NCBI GenBank assembly: GCA_046726375.1
Contig: JBKPAJ010000033.1
Location: 1 to 56,541, forward strand
Reading direction: 5' to 3'
DNA length: 56,541 bases
Source of the DNA: DASPWV01 sp046726375
GTDB taxonomy: Bacteria; Acidobacteriota; Vicinamibacteria; Vicinamibacterales; UBA2999
The position numbers and the translations under genes were made by a program. Shown piece by piece: positions 31,425-40,415 of the stretch (within the stretch, counting starts at the first letter, position 1; each line of letters opens with the position of its first letter). The notes beneath the pieces were generated by a model. It had not been told where the DNA came from. It did not search any database and saw nothing but the letters and a program-made list of their open reading frames with translations.

Positions 31425-33134
31425 TCAGCGGTCGAGAATATAAACTGCGACTTCCTCCAACGAAGCCTGTCCGGATACGACAACTTCGCTCATCTGAAAA
31501 TGCAGCGCCTTGCGGTTCTCGATTTGTTTCACCACGTCAAGATAGCGCAACAGGTTGGGAAAGCTGTGCAGAATGACATAGCGAACCCCGAGGTCCTGCA
31601 GATAACGGATCGCCTCCTCACTCGGGAAGGACTGCGTGCGCTCCAACGTCTGGAGATAATTTTGTGGGTAATGACCGCTGTACCCGTTCACCAGCGGCTG
31701 CCAGTGATACGTCGACTGATACATGTATCTTGGCTCCTGAGTAAACCCTAAACTCGCCGGTGTCGGAGTGGGCCATTCGAACACGGGCGCGCGCGGCTGC
31801 TCTGCGAGCCATCCATACAGTTTGCGTGGCGTTGCCGGAACAGACTCGAGAGGAATTGGAACGGCCACGCTCTCAGCGACGACCAGGACAACAAGCACGG
31901 CCGCGATCAACCGGCCATATTTGCCCCGCTTTTCGATGCGCGCGACCCCAAACGAGGACAGAACCGCCAACGCCGCCGAGACCATCACGAATATTCGGGC
32001 CGGAACACGCAGTCCGCGGTATATCGGGACGGCATCAAAAAGCAATCGGTACAGGTTGCCGTTGACGCCGAGTGAGAGATCGAAGGCGAGGATGAGAACA
32101 ACGGCGTAGGCGATCACGCTGCGTGTCGGTTTTCCGGCGAACATGCCCCAGCACGCGAGCATCGTCGCCAGCACCCCGGGAAAGAGAAGGAATTCAAATG
32201 GGTTGGTGGTCGGAGGCGGTCCGGGATAAAGCCAATGTCCCCACTGGGCGATGACATAGCTGACAAGTCGCGGGCTCCAATCGCTGACCTCCTGCAGACT
32301 GCGAATGCCAACGCGTGCGCTGCTCCGCAAATACGGCAGACTGTAGAAACCCACGATGGCGGCCGCCACCGCGATCGACGTGAGCCCAGGTATGGTGAGC
32401 TTCAACCGCGCAACATCCTTCCGCCCTACGGTCAGGCAGAACGCGATCACAGGTAAGAACGTGATGAGGAACACGAAGTAGTACAGAGACGAGAGCGCCT
32501 GCAGCGACACCATCGAGCCGAGTACCGCGCCATTCCGCCACGTCGGGTTCTCAATCGAGCGATGAAGAGCGAGAAGGGCGAGCGGAATCCAGCACGTCCA
32601 GAGCAATTCGATCTGAGGGTAGTGGCCAAACCGGTACGACTGGAACGCGAACACGACGCCGGCGAAGATCGCGGCAACGCGCGATCCAGTGAACGACCGT
32701 GTCGCGATGTACATCGCGACACCAGCCGTCACGAACGACGCCAGCACCAGCAAGTTGTAGACGACAACGATGGGTATCCCGGCCCACATCGCGGGTGCAC
32801 CGGCGAGCCCGATGAGTAGCATGGCGTCTGAATACGTGAGCGTTTTGGGCTGGGGATAAAAAATGTTGGCGTCAAAAAGATGCACTGGATCGGTAATGAG
32901 TTGATGAGCGATCCAGGCGAGGCGCCAGATGCTGAACAGTGCATCGTAGTGCGTTCCGATGTGCGTCGAAAGCGATAAAACTTGTGGATACGTTAGTGCC
33001 AGCGTGAGCGCTGTAAATAGCGCAGTGATCGCTGCCAGCTCGCGCAAGCTTGGGAGACGCGAGACGTCGCCAGGCTTCATCGTATCGGTCAGTTGGTGCA
33101 ACTGTTCTGCGATGAGCACGCTCGAGCGTCGCAT
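31425..33134 (-). CDS. Polytopic membrane protein, GT-C glycosyltransferase-like
   Basis: 569 residues, about eleven helices and a C-terminal soluble domain. The first loop HYDALFSIWRLAWIAHQLITDP with DANIFYPQPKTLTYSDAM is typical of a bacterial family of uncharacterised GT-C-like proteins. The tail includes QDLGVRYVILHSFPN, a segment often found in YfhO-like or related membrane glycosyltransferases. It starts directly after the stop of the upstream gene (no gap), suggesting one operon. Confidence 0.7.
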   Translation of the reverse strand: MRRSSVLIAEQLHQLTDTMKPGDVSRLPSLRELAAITALFTALTLALTYPQVLSLSTHIGTHYDALFSIWRLAWIAHQLITDPVHLFDANIFYPQPKTLTYSDAMLLIGLAGAPAMWAGIPIVVVYNLLVLASFVTAGVAMYIATRSFTGSRVAAIFAGVVFAFQSYRFGHYPQIELLWTCWIPLALLALHRSIENPTWRNGAVLGSMVSLQALSSLYYFVFLITFLPVIAFCLTVGRKDVARLKLTIPGLTSIAVAAAIVGFYSLPYLRSSARVGIRSLQEVSDWSPRLVSYVIAQWGHWLYPGPPPTTNPFEFLLFPGVLATMLACWGMFAGKPTRSVIAYAVVLILAFDLSLGVNGNLYRLLFDAVPIYRGLRVPARIFVMVSAALAVLSSFGVARIEKRGKYGRLIAAVLVVLVVAESVAVPIPLESVPATPRKLYGWLAEQPRAPVFEWPTPTPASLGFTQEPRYMYQSTYHWQPLVNGYSGHYPQNYLQTLERTQSFPSEEAIRYLQDLGVRYVILHSFPNLLRYLDVVKQIENRKALHFQMSEVVVSGQASLEEVAVYILDR

Positions 33135-34730
33135 TTACTTGCGCGTGATGATCGGTTTTTCGACATTGCCCATGTCGTACGTGACGATCGGCAGTCCCGC
33201 GAGGAATCGCGGCCGATCCGCGGGATCGTAAATATGAACGCGGGCACCGCGCGTCGATTGGACAAGAGGCGGCCAATCGAGCCTGCCCAACTCGTTGTTC
33301 GAGCCGAAGTGCCAGCGAAAGTGTGGTTCCTCCCCCTGCTCCAAAACAAAGTACGGGCGCCGACCCATAGCAATAAGCGCCGCAACCGCGCGATCGAGTT
33401 CAGTGAAATGCAGATTGGGATAGTAAATTGTCACGCGCGCGCTGTAGTAACGAATCGAGCCGGAGTGCAGCGCTGCGATCAAGACGGCGTCGCTCGGCAT
33501 TCCCGCCGCAATATAACGTCCAACATCCACGTAGCGCTGCTCGACGTGACGCAGACCTAGCGTGTTACGCCGAACACTCTCATAGCTCTGCCATCCAGCA
33601 AGCACGATGACAAAGATGATCGTCACGATTACAGAGCGTCGTGCATCGGGAACCACTCTGCCCACCAAGGCGACTCCAGCAAGGAGACTAAGCACGATCA
33701 ACGCCGGATACGCCGGAAGCAGGAATCGCAGATAACCCCAGTTGTCCCGTTCGAAGTAGCCGTAAGGGATGTACAACAGGATCACGAGCCCTGCAAAAGC
33801 CAGCAACAGCCACGACTGCGATTTGACGCGTGTCAAGAACGGCGCGACGAACCCGAGATAGATGAACGGCGACTGTGTCGTCAGCAGCCATCGCGGATAG
33901 CGATCGAGATTGGGCATTACGTGTTCCCAGCGGTAAAGCTCCTGCAGCGGCGCGTAACCTGAACGGAGCGGGGACCCATACAGATAGTCATTGATGGCAC
34001 CTACCGCGACACAACCGGCGAGGATCGGCACGCTGAACCAGACCGTTCGCCACATTTCAGCGCGTCGCCGCGAGACATCAGCTCGTAACACGCGCCACAG
34101 GTAAAACGCGACGAGCACGCCCGCGAGCGGCACAAGGTTAGGGCGGGTCAGAATCGCGAGCGCAGCGGCGGCGCCGGCAAGTGGTGGCGCCCACGGTGCC
34201 GCGTGTAACGCAAGTATGACGCTCAGCGTCCACCACGCGGCGGCGGGCACATCACTCACAGGCTGCGTCACCTGCAACACGAAGCTCGGACTCGTCGCGA
34301 GAAGAACAGCCGCGCTCGCGCCCACAAGCTCGCTCCGAAGCTTCCATCCGAGCACGGCCGTGGCGCAAACGATCATGGCGCCAAGCACCGGCACAACATA
34401 GAAAACGGCATCGCGCGCATTCGTGATCCGCAGTGCCGCAGCCATGACCAACGGCAGGCCAGGCGGATAGGTCGGCACGATGAAACCCGGCGTCGTCGCT
34501 TCCTTGAATGCAGTCGGGATGAACGACAACTCCGCTTTGCGCCACGGCATCGTCAAGGCAAATCGCTGATCGACGCGCAGCGCTCCGCGTGCCATCAACT
34601 CGGCCTCGCTGATGTACCCGTACGGATCGGTATCTGCGGCAGCAAAAGTCCCATAGTGCACTCCGACGCTAAACACACCGATCGCCGCAAACAAAATCAC
34701 GGCGACAGACAGCGCGCGCGTCTTTGTCAT
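33135..34730 (-). CDS. GT-C fold membrane glycosyltransferase (GT39-like)
   Basis: 531 residues from ATG 34730; an upstream ATG at 34868 was rejected because it adds sequence without signal character and overlaps the divergent locus. Helix 1 (ALSVAVILFAAIGVFSVGVHYG) is followed by a loop with DTDPYGYISEAELMARG, where Asp/Glu residues match GT-C catalytic positions, and TPGFIVPTYPPGLPLVMAAAL. About ten helices and a periplasmic C-terminus (SDAVLIAALHSGSIRYYSA). It forms a two-gene operon with the gene at 31425-33134. Confidence 0.82.
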   Translation of the reverse strand: MTKTRALSVAVILFAAIGVFSVGVHYGTFAAADTDPYGYISEAELMARGALRVDQRFALTMPWRKAELSFIPTAFKEATTPGFIVPTYPPGLPLVMAAALRITNARDAVFYVVPVLGAMIVCATAVLGWKLRSELVGASAAVLLATSPSFVLQVTQPVSDVPAAAWWTLSVILALHAAPWAPPLAGAAAALAILTRPNLVPLAGVLVAFYLWRVLRADVSRRRAEMWRTVWFSVPILAGCVAVGAINDYLYGSPLRSGYAPLQELYRWEHVMPNLDRYPRWLLTTQSPFIYLGFVAPFLTRVKSQSWLLLAFAGLVILLYIPYGYFERDNWGYLRFLLPAYPALIVLSLLAGVALVGRVVPDARRSVIVTIIFVIVLAGWQSYESVRRNTLGLRHVEQRYVDVGRYIAAGMPSDAVLIAALHSGSIRYYSARVTIYYPNLHFTELDRAVAALIAMGRRPYFVLEQGEEPHFRWHFGSNNELGRLDWPPLVQSTRGARVHIYDPADRPRFLAGLPIVTYDMGNVEKPIITRK

Positions 34731-34776
34731 CGATGTGCTGTTACCATACTGCCGTTCGGCAGGTCTAATCCGCTGC

Positions 34777-35578
34777 ATGCGCAATGCCGACAGTGAGCGT
34801 ATCGTCTCGATCGCTGACGCGTATGTCGAGCGCGCTGACGATCGCTGGACGATCGGCAACAGCGACATTCGCTACGCACTCCGAGCCAGCCGCGGCCGAA
34901 CGCTCACGCTCGAAGGCCTCATTCTCGGAGGGTCGGACGAGGTCCTGACCGCGAGTCGCGAGCCGGATGCTCTTATTACGGTCGGCGGTGAGACGTTCCG
35001 CCTCGGCGCATCGGGCAGCCCATTTTCGATCGAGAACGTCGCGGCGGCCGAAGGATCGCATTTTGTGTCGCTGTCGATCCGTTTCAAATCCAACAAGCAT
35101 GGTCTAACCGCGACGCGCCGTTACGTTGTCTATCCGGGGTGCGCCTGCCGTAGAGCTGTGGATGGAGTTCGAGGCCGCTGACGCGAGACGCATACGATCG
35201 AGAGTCTCGACGTGTACAGCCTGGCGGTGCCCCCTGGTGGCGTCGATTGGATTGCGCGTCTGGAGCCGCCCGACGGACCGTCGTTTACCAGACACAACCG
35301 CGGCCTTGCAACTGGCGAGCGGCTCGAGTTGGGTCCGCCGGCGCTCTCATCGCTTTCGCATGTGCCCTAGTACAGCGTCGGCAACGGCCATCGCCGTTTT
35401 TTCAGCGGCATCAACCCGGACGTTAGCTACGAGCTGCGCTCAGCGGATCGCGGCCGCCTTGGCGAGCTGCGCGGCGCAAATGCTCATTGCCGGCGGACTC
35501 GAGATCACCGAAGCGCCGGAATCGGCGGCGCAGGTCCTGGTGCTCGACCCGATTGCCGGTCCGGCTCGCGTAAAATAG
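34777..35578 (+). pseudogene. Broken glycoside hydrolase (GH36/alpha-galactosidase-like N-terminal region)
   Basis: From ATG 34777 the frame reads RWTIGNSDIRYALRASRGRTL ... LTATRRYVVYPG, switches near 35140 to APAVELWMEFEAADAR, then near 35190 to HTIESLDVYSLAVPPGGVDW ... ATGERLELG before a stop near 35370. These pieces join into one beta-sandwich like the N-terminal supersandwich domain of GH36-type alpha-galactosidases. The catalytic barrel is missing; the remaining 200 bp encode only fragments. It lies divergent from the glycosyltransferase at 33135-34730. Most likely a decayed gene. Confidence 0.6.
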
Positions 35579-35585
35579 CGGGCCG

Positions 35586-36725
35586 TTGCTGCCGGTTTCC
35601 TCTCGTATTTTCATCGCGGCCATTCTGTTTCGCGTCTTCTCGGCGTTGCTGGCGTTTCTTGCGAACGAAACGTTTCCGCCGCTGCAGAACCAGGGATTCA
35701 CGTTCTTCCGTACACCGAATGCGTTGTGGGACGCGTTTGCGCGTTACGACGCCGGCTGGTATCACGGGATCGCGTCGAAGGGATATGTCTACGGCGCCGG
35801 CGGCCGCAACAATCTCGCGTTCTTTCCGCTCTACCCGATGACGATGCGCGCGGGCGGCACGCTGCTTGGCTCGCGTCAGGAGGATTTCTATTTCGCGGGT
35901 GTCGTGGTGTCGTGGCTCGCGTTTGCCGCGGCGATGGTCGTCTTGTACAAGCTCGCACGGCTCTATCTCGACGAACGCGCCGCGATGCGGTCGCTGTTAT
36001 ATGCCGCGATCTTCCCGTTCGCGTATTTCTTCGGCATGGTCTATTCCGAGAGTCTGTTCCTGCTCGGGCTCGTTGGTAGCGCGTACGCGTTTCGCACCAG
36101 ACAGTGGGCGTGGGGCGCACTTGCGGGCGCGGCGATGACGGCGACGCGTGTTACCGGTGTCATGGCGGTGCCGGGACTCGCATGGATTGCGTGGCAGGCA
36201 GCGGGCGAGAACCGGCGCGACCGCGTCCTTGCGGCGATCGCGGTGGCGGGCACGCTCCTCGGGATCGGTGCCTATTGCGTCTACAACTATGTGGTGAGTG
36301 GAACCCCGTTTGCGTGGTACGACGCGATCACGCATTGGAATTACGCGCCCGGCCAGAATCCTGTCACGATGCCGTTTACCGTTCTCCGCGCGCTGGTGAC
36401 GCGGCCGTTCACGTATCTGAGTGAAGGGATGGCGCCGTATGACACTCTCAATACGCTGGCGGCGGTGGGCGCCTTTGCGCTTCTGCCGGTGATCGTCAAA
36501 CGATTCGGCACGGGTTACGCACTGATCGTCGCGGGCGGATTGCTGTTGCCGCTCTCATCGGGGCAGCTCGAGGGTCTCGGGCGCTACGCGTCAGTGCAGT
36601 TTCCAATCGCGCTTGCGCTCGCGAGCGTGCGCAGCGAGGCGACGCACACGACGCTGATCGCGGTGTTCGCGATGCTGTATGCGATCTGCATGGCGCTGTT
36701 CGTGACGGTTCATCCGCTGTTCTGA
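35586..36725 (+). CDS. PIG-V-like mannosyltransferase family membrane protein
   Basis: 379 residues with about nine helices. The first loop has FARYDAGWYHGIASKGY followed by AFFPLYPMTMRAGG, the signature of Mannosyl_trans2/PIG-V-like proteins, where the Asp is thought to bind the dolichol/polyprenyl sugar donor. TTG 35586 is the earliest start and gives a good first helix; no Shine-Dalgarno is seen. It completes the group of membrane glycosyltransferases at 29.9-36.7 kb. Confidence 0.82.
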   Translation: MLPVSSRIFIAAILFRVFSALLAFLANETFPPLQNQGFTFFRTPNALWDAFARYDAGWYHGIASKGYVYGAGGRNNLAFFPLYPMTMRAGGTLLGSRQEDFYFAGVVVSWLAFAAAMVVLYKLARLYLDERAAMRSLLYAAIFPFAYFFGMVYSESLFLLGLVGSAYAFRTRQWAWGALAGAAMTATRVTGVMAVPGLAWIAWQAAGENRRDRVLAAIAVAGTLLGIGAYCVYNYVVSGTPFAWYDAITHWNYAPGQNPVTMPFTVLRALVTRPFTYLSEGMAPYDTLNTLAAVGAFALLPVIVKRFGTGYALIVAGGLLLPLSSGQLEGLGRYASVQFPIALALASVRSEATHTTLIAVFAMLYAICMALFVTVHPLF

Positions 36726-36905
36726 ACGCAGATGCGCCCGCAGACGGAGCATAAGTCGACGCACATAAACGCAGAAACAACGCAGATGAAACGCAGATGA
36801 AACGCAGATGGAACGCAGATGCAACGCAGATGGGACGCAGATGGGACGTAGATGGGACGTAGATGGGACGCAGATAAGACGTGGATGGAACGCAGATAAG
36901 TGACG
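36726..36905. repeat. ACGCAGATG short-unit tandem repeat
   Basis: About a dozen copies of ACGCAGATG with small variations (GAACGCAGATG, GGGACGCAGATG, GGACGTAGATG, ACGCAGATAAG) run in one orientation after the mannosyltransferase stop. The same unit forms the array at 55965-56120. Nothing further is visible in 36906-37083 except a short open frame without recognisable features. Confidence 0.9.
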
Positions 36906-37083
36906 CCGCTATGGCCTTTAGCGATACTGACGCGCGTGATGCGTGGAGCGCCGGAGGACTCGCGCGTATGAAGAGTCTGTCGACGACGTCGGCGAAAGCG
37001 TCGCGGCTGAAGGGCGCCAGGCTGGCGAGCCGGCAGCTGGTGGCGACGCTGCGCGGCTGCGAACCTGCATCCCGCGAGTGACC

Positions 37084-37089
37084 TATACT
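37084..37089 (+). promoter_or_regulatory. -10 hexamer of a probably leaderless typA transcript
   Basis: TATACT ends six bases before the typA ATG (37096), placing the expected transcription start at or next to the A of the start codon. No Shine-Dalgarno sequence and no strong -35 is present. Confidence 0.5.
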
Positions 37090-37095
37090 GAAACG

Positions 37096-38943
37096 ATGTC
37101 CGTCGCGCCGTCGCCTCAGCAGAGTCGACTCTCCGTCGCCAATCCCCACCGCCGCAACATCGCTATCATCGCTCATGTCGATCACGGCAAGACCACCCTC
37201 GTCGACGCCATGTTTCGCCAGGCGGGCGTGTTTCGCGCCAACGAACGCGTCGCCGAGCGTGCGATGGATAGCAACGAGCTGGAGCGCGAGCGCGGCATCA
37301 CGATTCTCGCCAAGAACACTGCCGTCCACTATCAAGACATCCTGATCAACATCGTCGACACGCCAGGTCACGCCGATTTCGGCGGCGAAGTGGAGCGCAC
37401 GCTGTCGATGGTGGATGGGGTGTTGCTGCTGGTCGACGCCTCGGAAGGTCCGCTGCCGCAGACGCGCTATGTCCTTCGCAAAGCGCTCGAGCGCGGGCTG
37501 CCGCCGATTGTGGTGATTAACAAAGTGGACCGCACTGATGCGCGGCCGCAAGCGGTGCTCAACGAGGTGTACGACCTGTTCATCGATCTCGACGCGACCG
37601 ATACGCAGATCGAATTTCCGGTGCTCTACGCGAGCGGGCGGGCAGGCACGGCCGGCACCGTCGCGAATGAGTCTGGTGCCGACTTGCGGCCGTTGTTCGA
37701 CGCGATCGTCGAGCATGTGCCGCCGCCGCGCGGCTCCGCGGATGCGCCGCTGCAGATGCAAGTCGCCAATCTCGATTCGAGCGATTATCTCGGCCGCATC
37801 GCGATTGGCCGCATCTTCAACGGCCGGGTCCGGATCAACGATCCGATCGTCGTGCTGAAGCTCGATGGCCGCGAGCAGGAGACGCGCGTAACGAAGTTGT
37901 TCGCATTTGAAGGCCTGAAGCGAATCGAGATCAACGAAGCCGCAGCGGGCGACATCGTATGCCTGGCCGGGATCGAGGACATCACCATCGGCGAAACCAT
38001 CGCCGATCCCGAGCATCGTCTTGCGGTTCCAGCGATTGCGATCGACGAGCCGACCGTGTCGATGGTGTTCGGCGTCACCACCTCGCCATTGGCAGGCCGG
38101 CACGGACGATACGTGACCTCGCGCCATCTGCGCGAACGGCTGGCACGGGAGCTCCTGGGGAACGTCTCGCTGCGCGTTGAAGATACCGAGACGCCCGAGC
38201 AGGTCAACGTGGTGGGTCGCGGCGAGCTGCAGCTGTCGATCCTGATCGAGATGATGCGCCGCGAAGGATACGAGATGCAGGTGTCACGGCCCGAGATTGT
38301 GACGCGCGACATCGACGGCGTGCGCATGGAACCGGTCGAGGACCTGGTGATCGACGTGCCCGAGGAATTTCAGGGCGTGGTGATCGCGCAAACCGGGCAA
38401 CGGCGCGGCACCATGACGCGCATGGTCAACCACGGCAGCGGACGCGTGCGGCTGGAATTCCGCATCCCGGCGCGCGGCTTGATTGGCTTCCGCTCTCAGT
38501 TCCTGACCGACACGAAGGGGACCGGCATCATGAACCATCTGTTCGCTGGCTGGGAGCCGTGGCATGGACCGATTCCCGCACGCCTTGCCGGCGCGCTCGT
38601 GGCGGACCGGCCGGGCGCGGCAACGGCCTACGCCATCTCGAACCTGCAGGAGCGCGGCGAGATCTTCATCGAGCCGGGAACGGAAGTGTACGAAGGGATG
38701 ATCATCGGCGAGAACGCCCGCACGAGCGACATGGACGTCAACGTCACGAAAGAGAAGAAACAGACGAACATGCGGGCATCAACGGCGGACGAAGCCATCC
38801 GGCTGGTCCCGCCGCGACTCCTCGGGCTCGAACAGGCCATTGAATTCATCAACGACGACGAGCTGGTAGAAGTGACGCCGAAGACTATCTGCCTGCGGAA
38901 GAAGGTGTTGGAGGCAAAGCGCCGGCCGAAGCGGGAAGTCTAA
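37096..38943 (+). CDS. typA: Ribosome-associated GTPase TypA/BipA
   Basis: 615 residues from ATG 37096; an upstream in-frame ATG at 36943 adds 51 unsupported residues. EF-G-like domains: G1 AHVDHGKTT, switch I RGITILAKN, DTPGHADFGGEVER, and NKVDR. Domains II, III and V and the BipA-specific C-terminal part (RLVPPRLLGLEQAIEFINDDELVEVTPKTICLRKK) are all present. Role: ribosome assembly and stress-linked translation. Intact. Confidence 0.97.
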   Translation: MSVAPSPQQSRLSVANPHRRNIAIIAHVDHGKTTLVDAMFRQAGVFRANERVAERAMDSNELERERGITILAKNTAVHYQDILINIVDTPGHADFGGEVERTLSMVDGVLLLVDASEGPLPQTRYVLRKALERGLPPIVVINKVDRTDARPQAVLNEVYDLFIDLDATDTQIEFPVLYASGRAGTAGTVANESGADLRPLFDAIVEHVPPPRGSADAPLQMQVANLDSSDYLGRIAIGRIFNGRVRINDPIVVLKLDGREQETRVTKLFAFEGLKRIEINEAAAGDIVCLAGIEDITIGETIADPEHRLAVPAIAIDEPTVSMVFGVTTSPLAGRHGRYVTSRHLRERLARELLGNVSLRVEDTETPEQVNVVGRGELQLSILIEMMRREGYEMQVSRPEIVTRDIDGVRMEPVEDLVIDVPEEFQGVVIAQTGQRRGTMTRMVNHGSGRVRLEFRIPARGLIGFRSQFLTDTKGTGIMNHLFAGWEPWHGPIPARLAGALVADRPGAATAYAISNLQERGEIFIEPGTEVYEGMIIGENARTSDMDVNVTKEKKQTNMRASTADEAIRLVPPRLLGLEQAIEFINDDELVEVTPKTICLRKKVLEAKRRPKREV

Positions 38944-38944
38944 G

Positions 38945-39105
38945 CGGTCGACGGTCGACGGTCCATAGTCGACGGGTATTTCAACGTTTCAGCCTTCGCC
39001 CGCCGGCATTCTCGGCGAGCTTCGGCGAGGCAGGCTCGGACCTGCGGTCGCAACCATGATTGCGAGCTTTGGCGAGGCAACCACCGTTCTTCGTTCTTCG
39101 TCCTT
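38945..39105. repeat. Composite three-module intergenic element, copy 2
   Basis: In order: GTCGACGGTCGAC-type module (38947-38973), GGCGAGCTTCGGCGAGGCAG (39014-39033) with a second decayed copy GCGAGCTTTGGCGAGGCA (39062-39079), then GTTCTTCGTTCTTCGTCC (39086-39103). It is the mirror-orientation counterpart of the element at 11932-12030. Confidence 0.65.
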
Positions 39106-39133
39106 AGTTCATAGTTGCGCTCGCCGAGCACCT

Positions 39134-39622
39134 ATGCGCGTGTTTCTCATTGTTATCGCTTTCGCAGCCGCGGCGTGCACAGACTCGCCCGCCGCCCCCG
39201 ACAGCCGGAACGAGCCGCTCACGTTTGTCCGCGTTCGATCCGAGCCGTTCTCGTTGACCTACAACAGCGGTCTTCGCACGCCATTGCGTGCAGTTGTGCG
39301 AGATAGTGCAACCTGGCAACAGACGTGGGCGGAGATCTGGCAAGGTCACAACCCAGTGCCGGCGTTGCCGCCCGTCGATTTTCAGCGCGAAATGGTGATC
39401 GTGGCAGCACTCGGCGAGAAGCCGACTGGTGGCTACAGCATCCTTCTTGACGGCGTCCTGGACAGCGCCAGTGGTTTGACGGTGCTGGTGCGGACTGTCG
39501 CGCGGAGTGCACGCTGTGACACGACGCTCACCCTCACTCAGCCTGTTGATGTAGCCCGTGTGACGCGGCGTGATGGACCGGTGAGCTACGTCGAGCGCGC
39601 CGAGACACAAGATTGTCCGTGA
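39134..39622 (+). CDS. Lipoprotein with PrcB-like C-terminal domain
   Basis: 162 residues from ATG 39134; the signal VFLIVIAFAAAAC ends in a lipobox cysteine at residue 14. The mature part has SATWQQTWAEIW, then EMVIVAALGEKPTGGYSILLDGV and LTLTQPVDVARVTR, matching the PrcB_C domain ('PTGGY' core). PrcB-type proteins were described as partners of a treponemal protease; function in other bacteria is unknown. Flanked by repeat elements on the left and by non-coding DNA and an mreB remnant on the right. Confidence 0.78.
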   Translation: MRVFLIVIAFAAAACTDSPAAPDSRNEPLTFVRVRSEPFSLTYNSGLRTPLRAVVRDSATWQQTWAEIWQGHNPVPALPPVDFQREMVIVAALGEKPTGGYSILLDGVLDSASGLTVLVRTVARSARCDTTLTLTQPVDVARVTRRDGPVSYVERAETQDCP

Positions 39623-39889
39623 ACCCGGCGCGCCCAAAATGTCAGTGAACGACGCGCCGGCAAAAACCTGACCATTGACTCGCGCCCGAAAACCGCACCT
39701 CAGCTATTACAACTTCGTGCCACGTCTGCCAGCTCTGCACATGACGACCCACACACCTCGCGCAAAACATCGCGATTAGCTCGTCCGTGAAGTCGGTTCG
39801 AGTGCGTCGTTGGCCGAGAATCTCGCGATTTTACATGTTTGGGCAAACTGCCGAGGTTCGACACAGCCCTTGCGATTACGGCGGGCACC
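39623..39889. other. Non-coding stretch before the mreB remnant
   Basis: No gene or clear signal seen. Short open frames lack domain character. Confidence 0.4.
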
Positions 39890-40415
39890 AATAAACGCGG
39901 GGGACACCGACTGTGCGTGGTCTACAACCAGTCAGTCCGTATGCCGGCAACCATATGGACGAAGCGATTATTCAGTTCATGAAGCGTCGCCATGGTCTCC
40001 TCATCGGCGAGCGAACGGCCGAACAAGTCAAGATCGAGATCGGCTCCGCCTGGCAAACGCGGAGCAGTTGAAGATGGAAGTTCGCGGCCGCTGCCTGCGC
40101 GAGGGCCGGCCGCGCGTTGTTTCTGTTGACGAAGCCGAAATCCGCGAAGCGCTCTCGGAACCGCTGAAGGTGATCGTTCAGGCGGTCAAGGTAGCGCTCA
40201 ACTCGATTCCGCCCGAAATCGCGTCCGACGTGATGGATCGCGGTGTGGTGCTCACCGGCGGTGGCGCGCTGTTGCGGGGATTGGACGAGCGGCTGCGTCG
40301 CGAGACCGGCGTCCCAATCATGGTCGCCGACGATCCGCTCACCTCAGTCGTTCGCGGGGCTGGGATGATGCTCGAAGATTTCGACCTCCTCAAGCGCGTC
40401 GCGCTGGCTGCGTAG
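39890..40415 (+). pseudogene. mreB: mreB remnant (C-terminal part), frameshifted
   Basis: Fragments align in order with the actin-like cell-shape protein MreB: VVYNQSVRM (near 39914), then in another frame GNHMDEAIIQFMKRRHGLLIGERTAEQVKIEIGSA split near 39940, then MEVRGRCLREGRPRVVSVDEAEIREAL to DRGVVLTGGGALLRGLDERL (adenosine motif) and VPIMVADDPLTSVV. The N-terminal ATPase half is absent. At least two frame changes occur (near 39940 and 40060). The 3' end overlaps the convergent amt gene by 72 bp. A functional mreB presumably exists elsewhere in the genome. Confidence 0.85.

Noticed and set aside
36911..37081. Short open frame between the ACGCAGATG array and typA
   Set aside because: No ribosome site, no domain, and its first codons come from the repeat.
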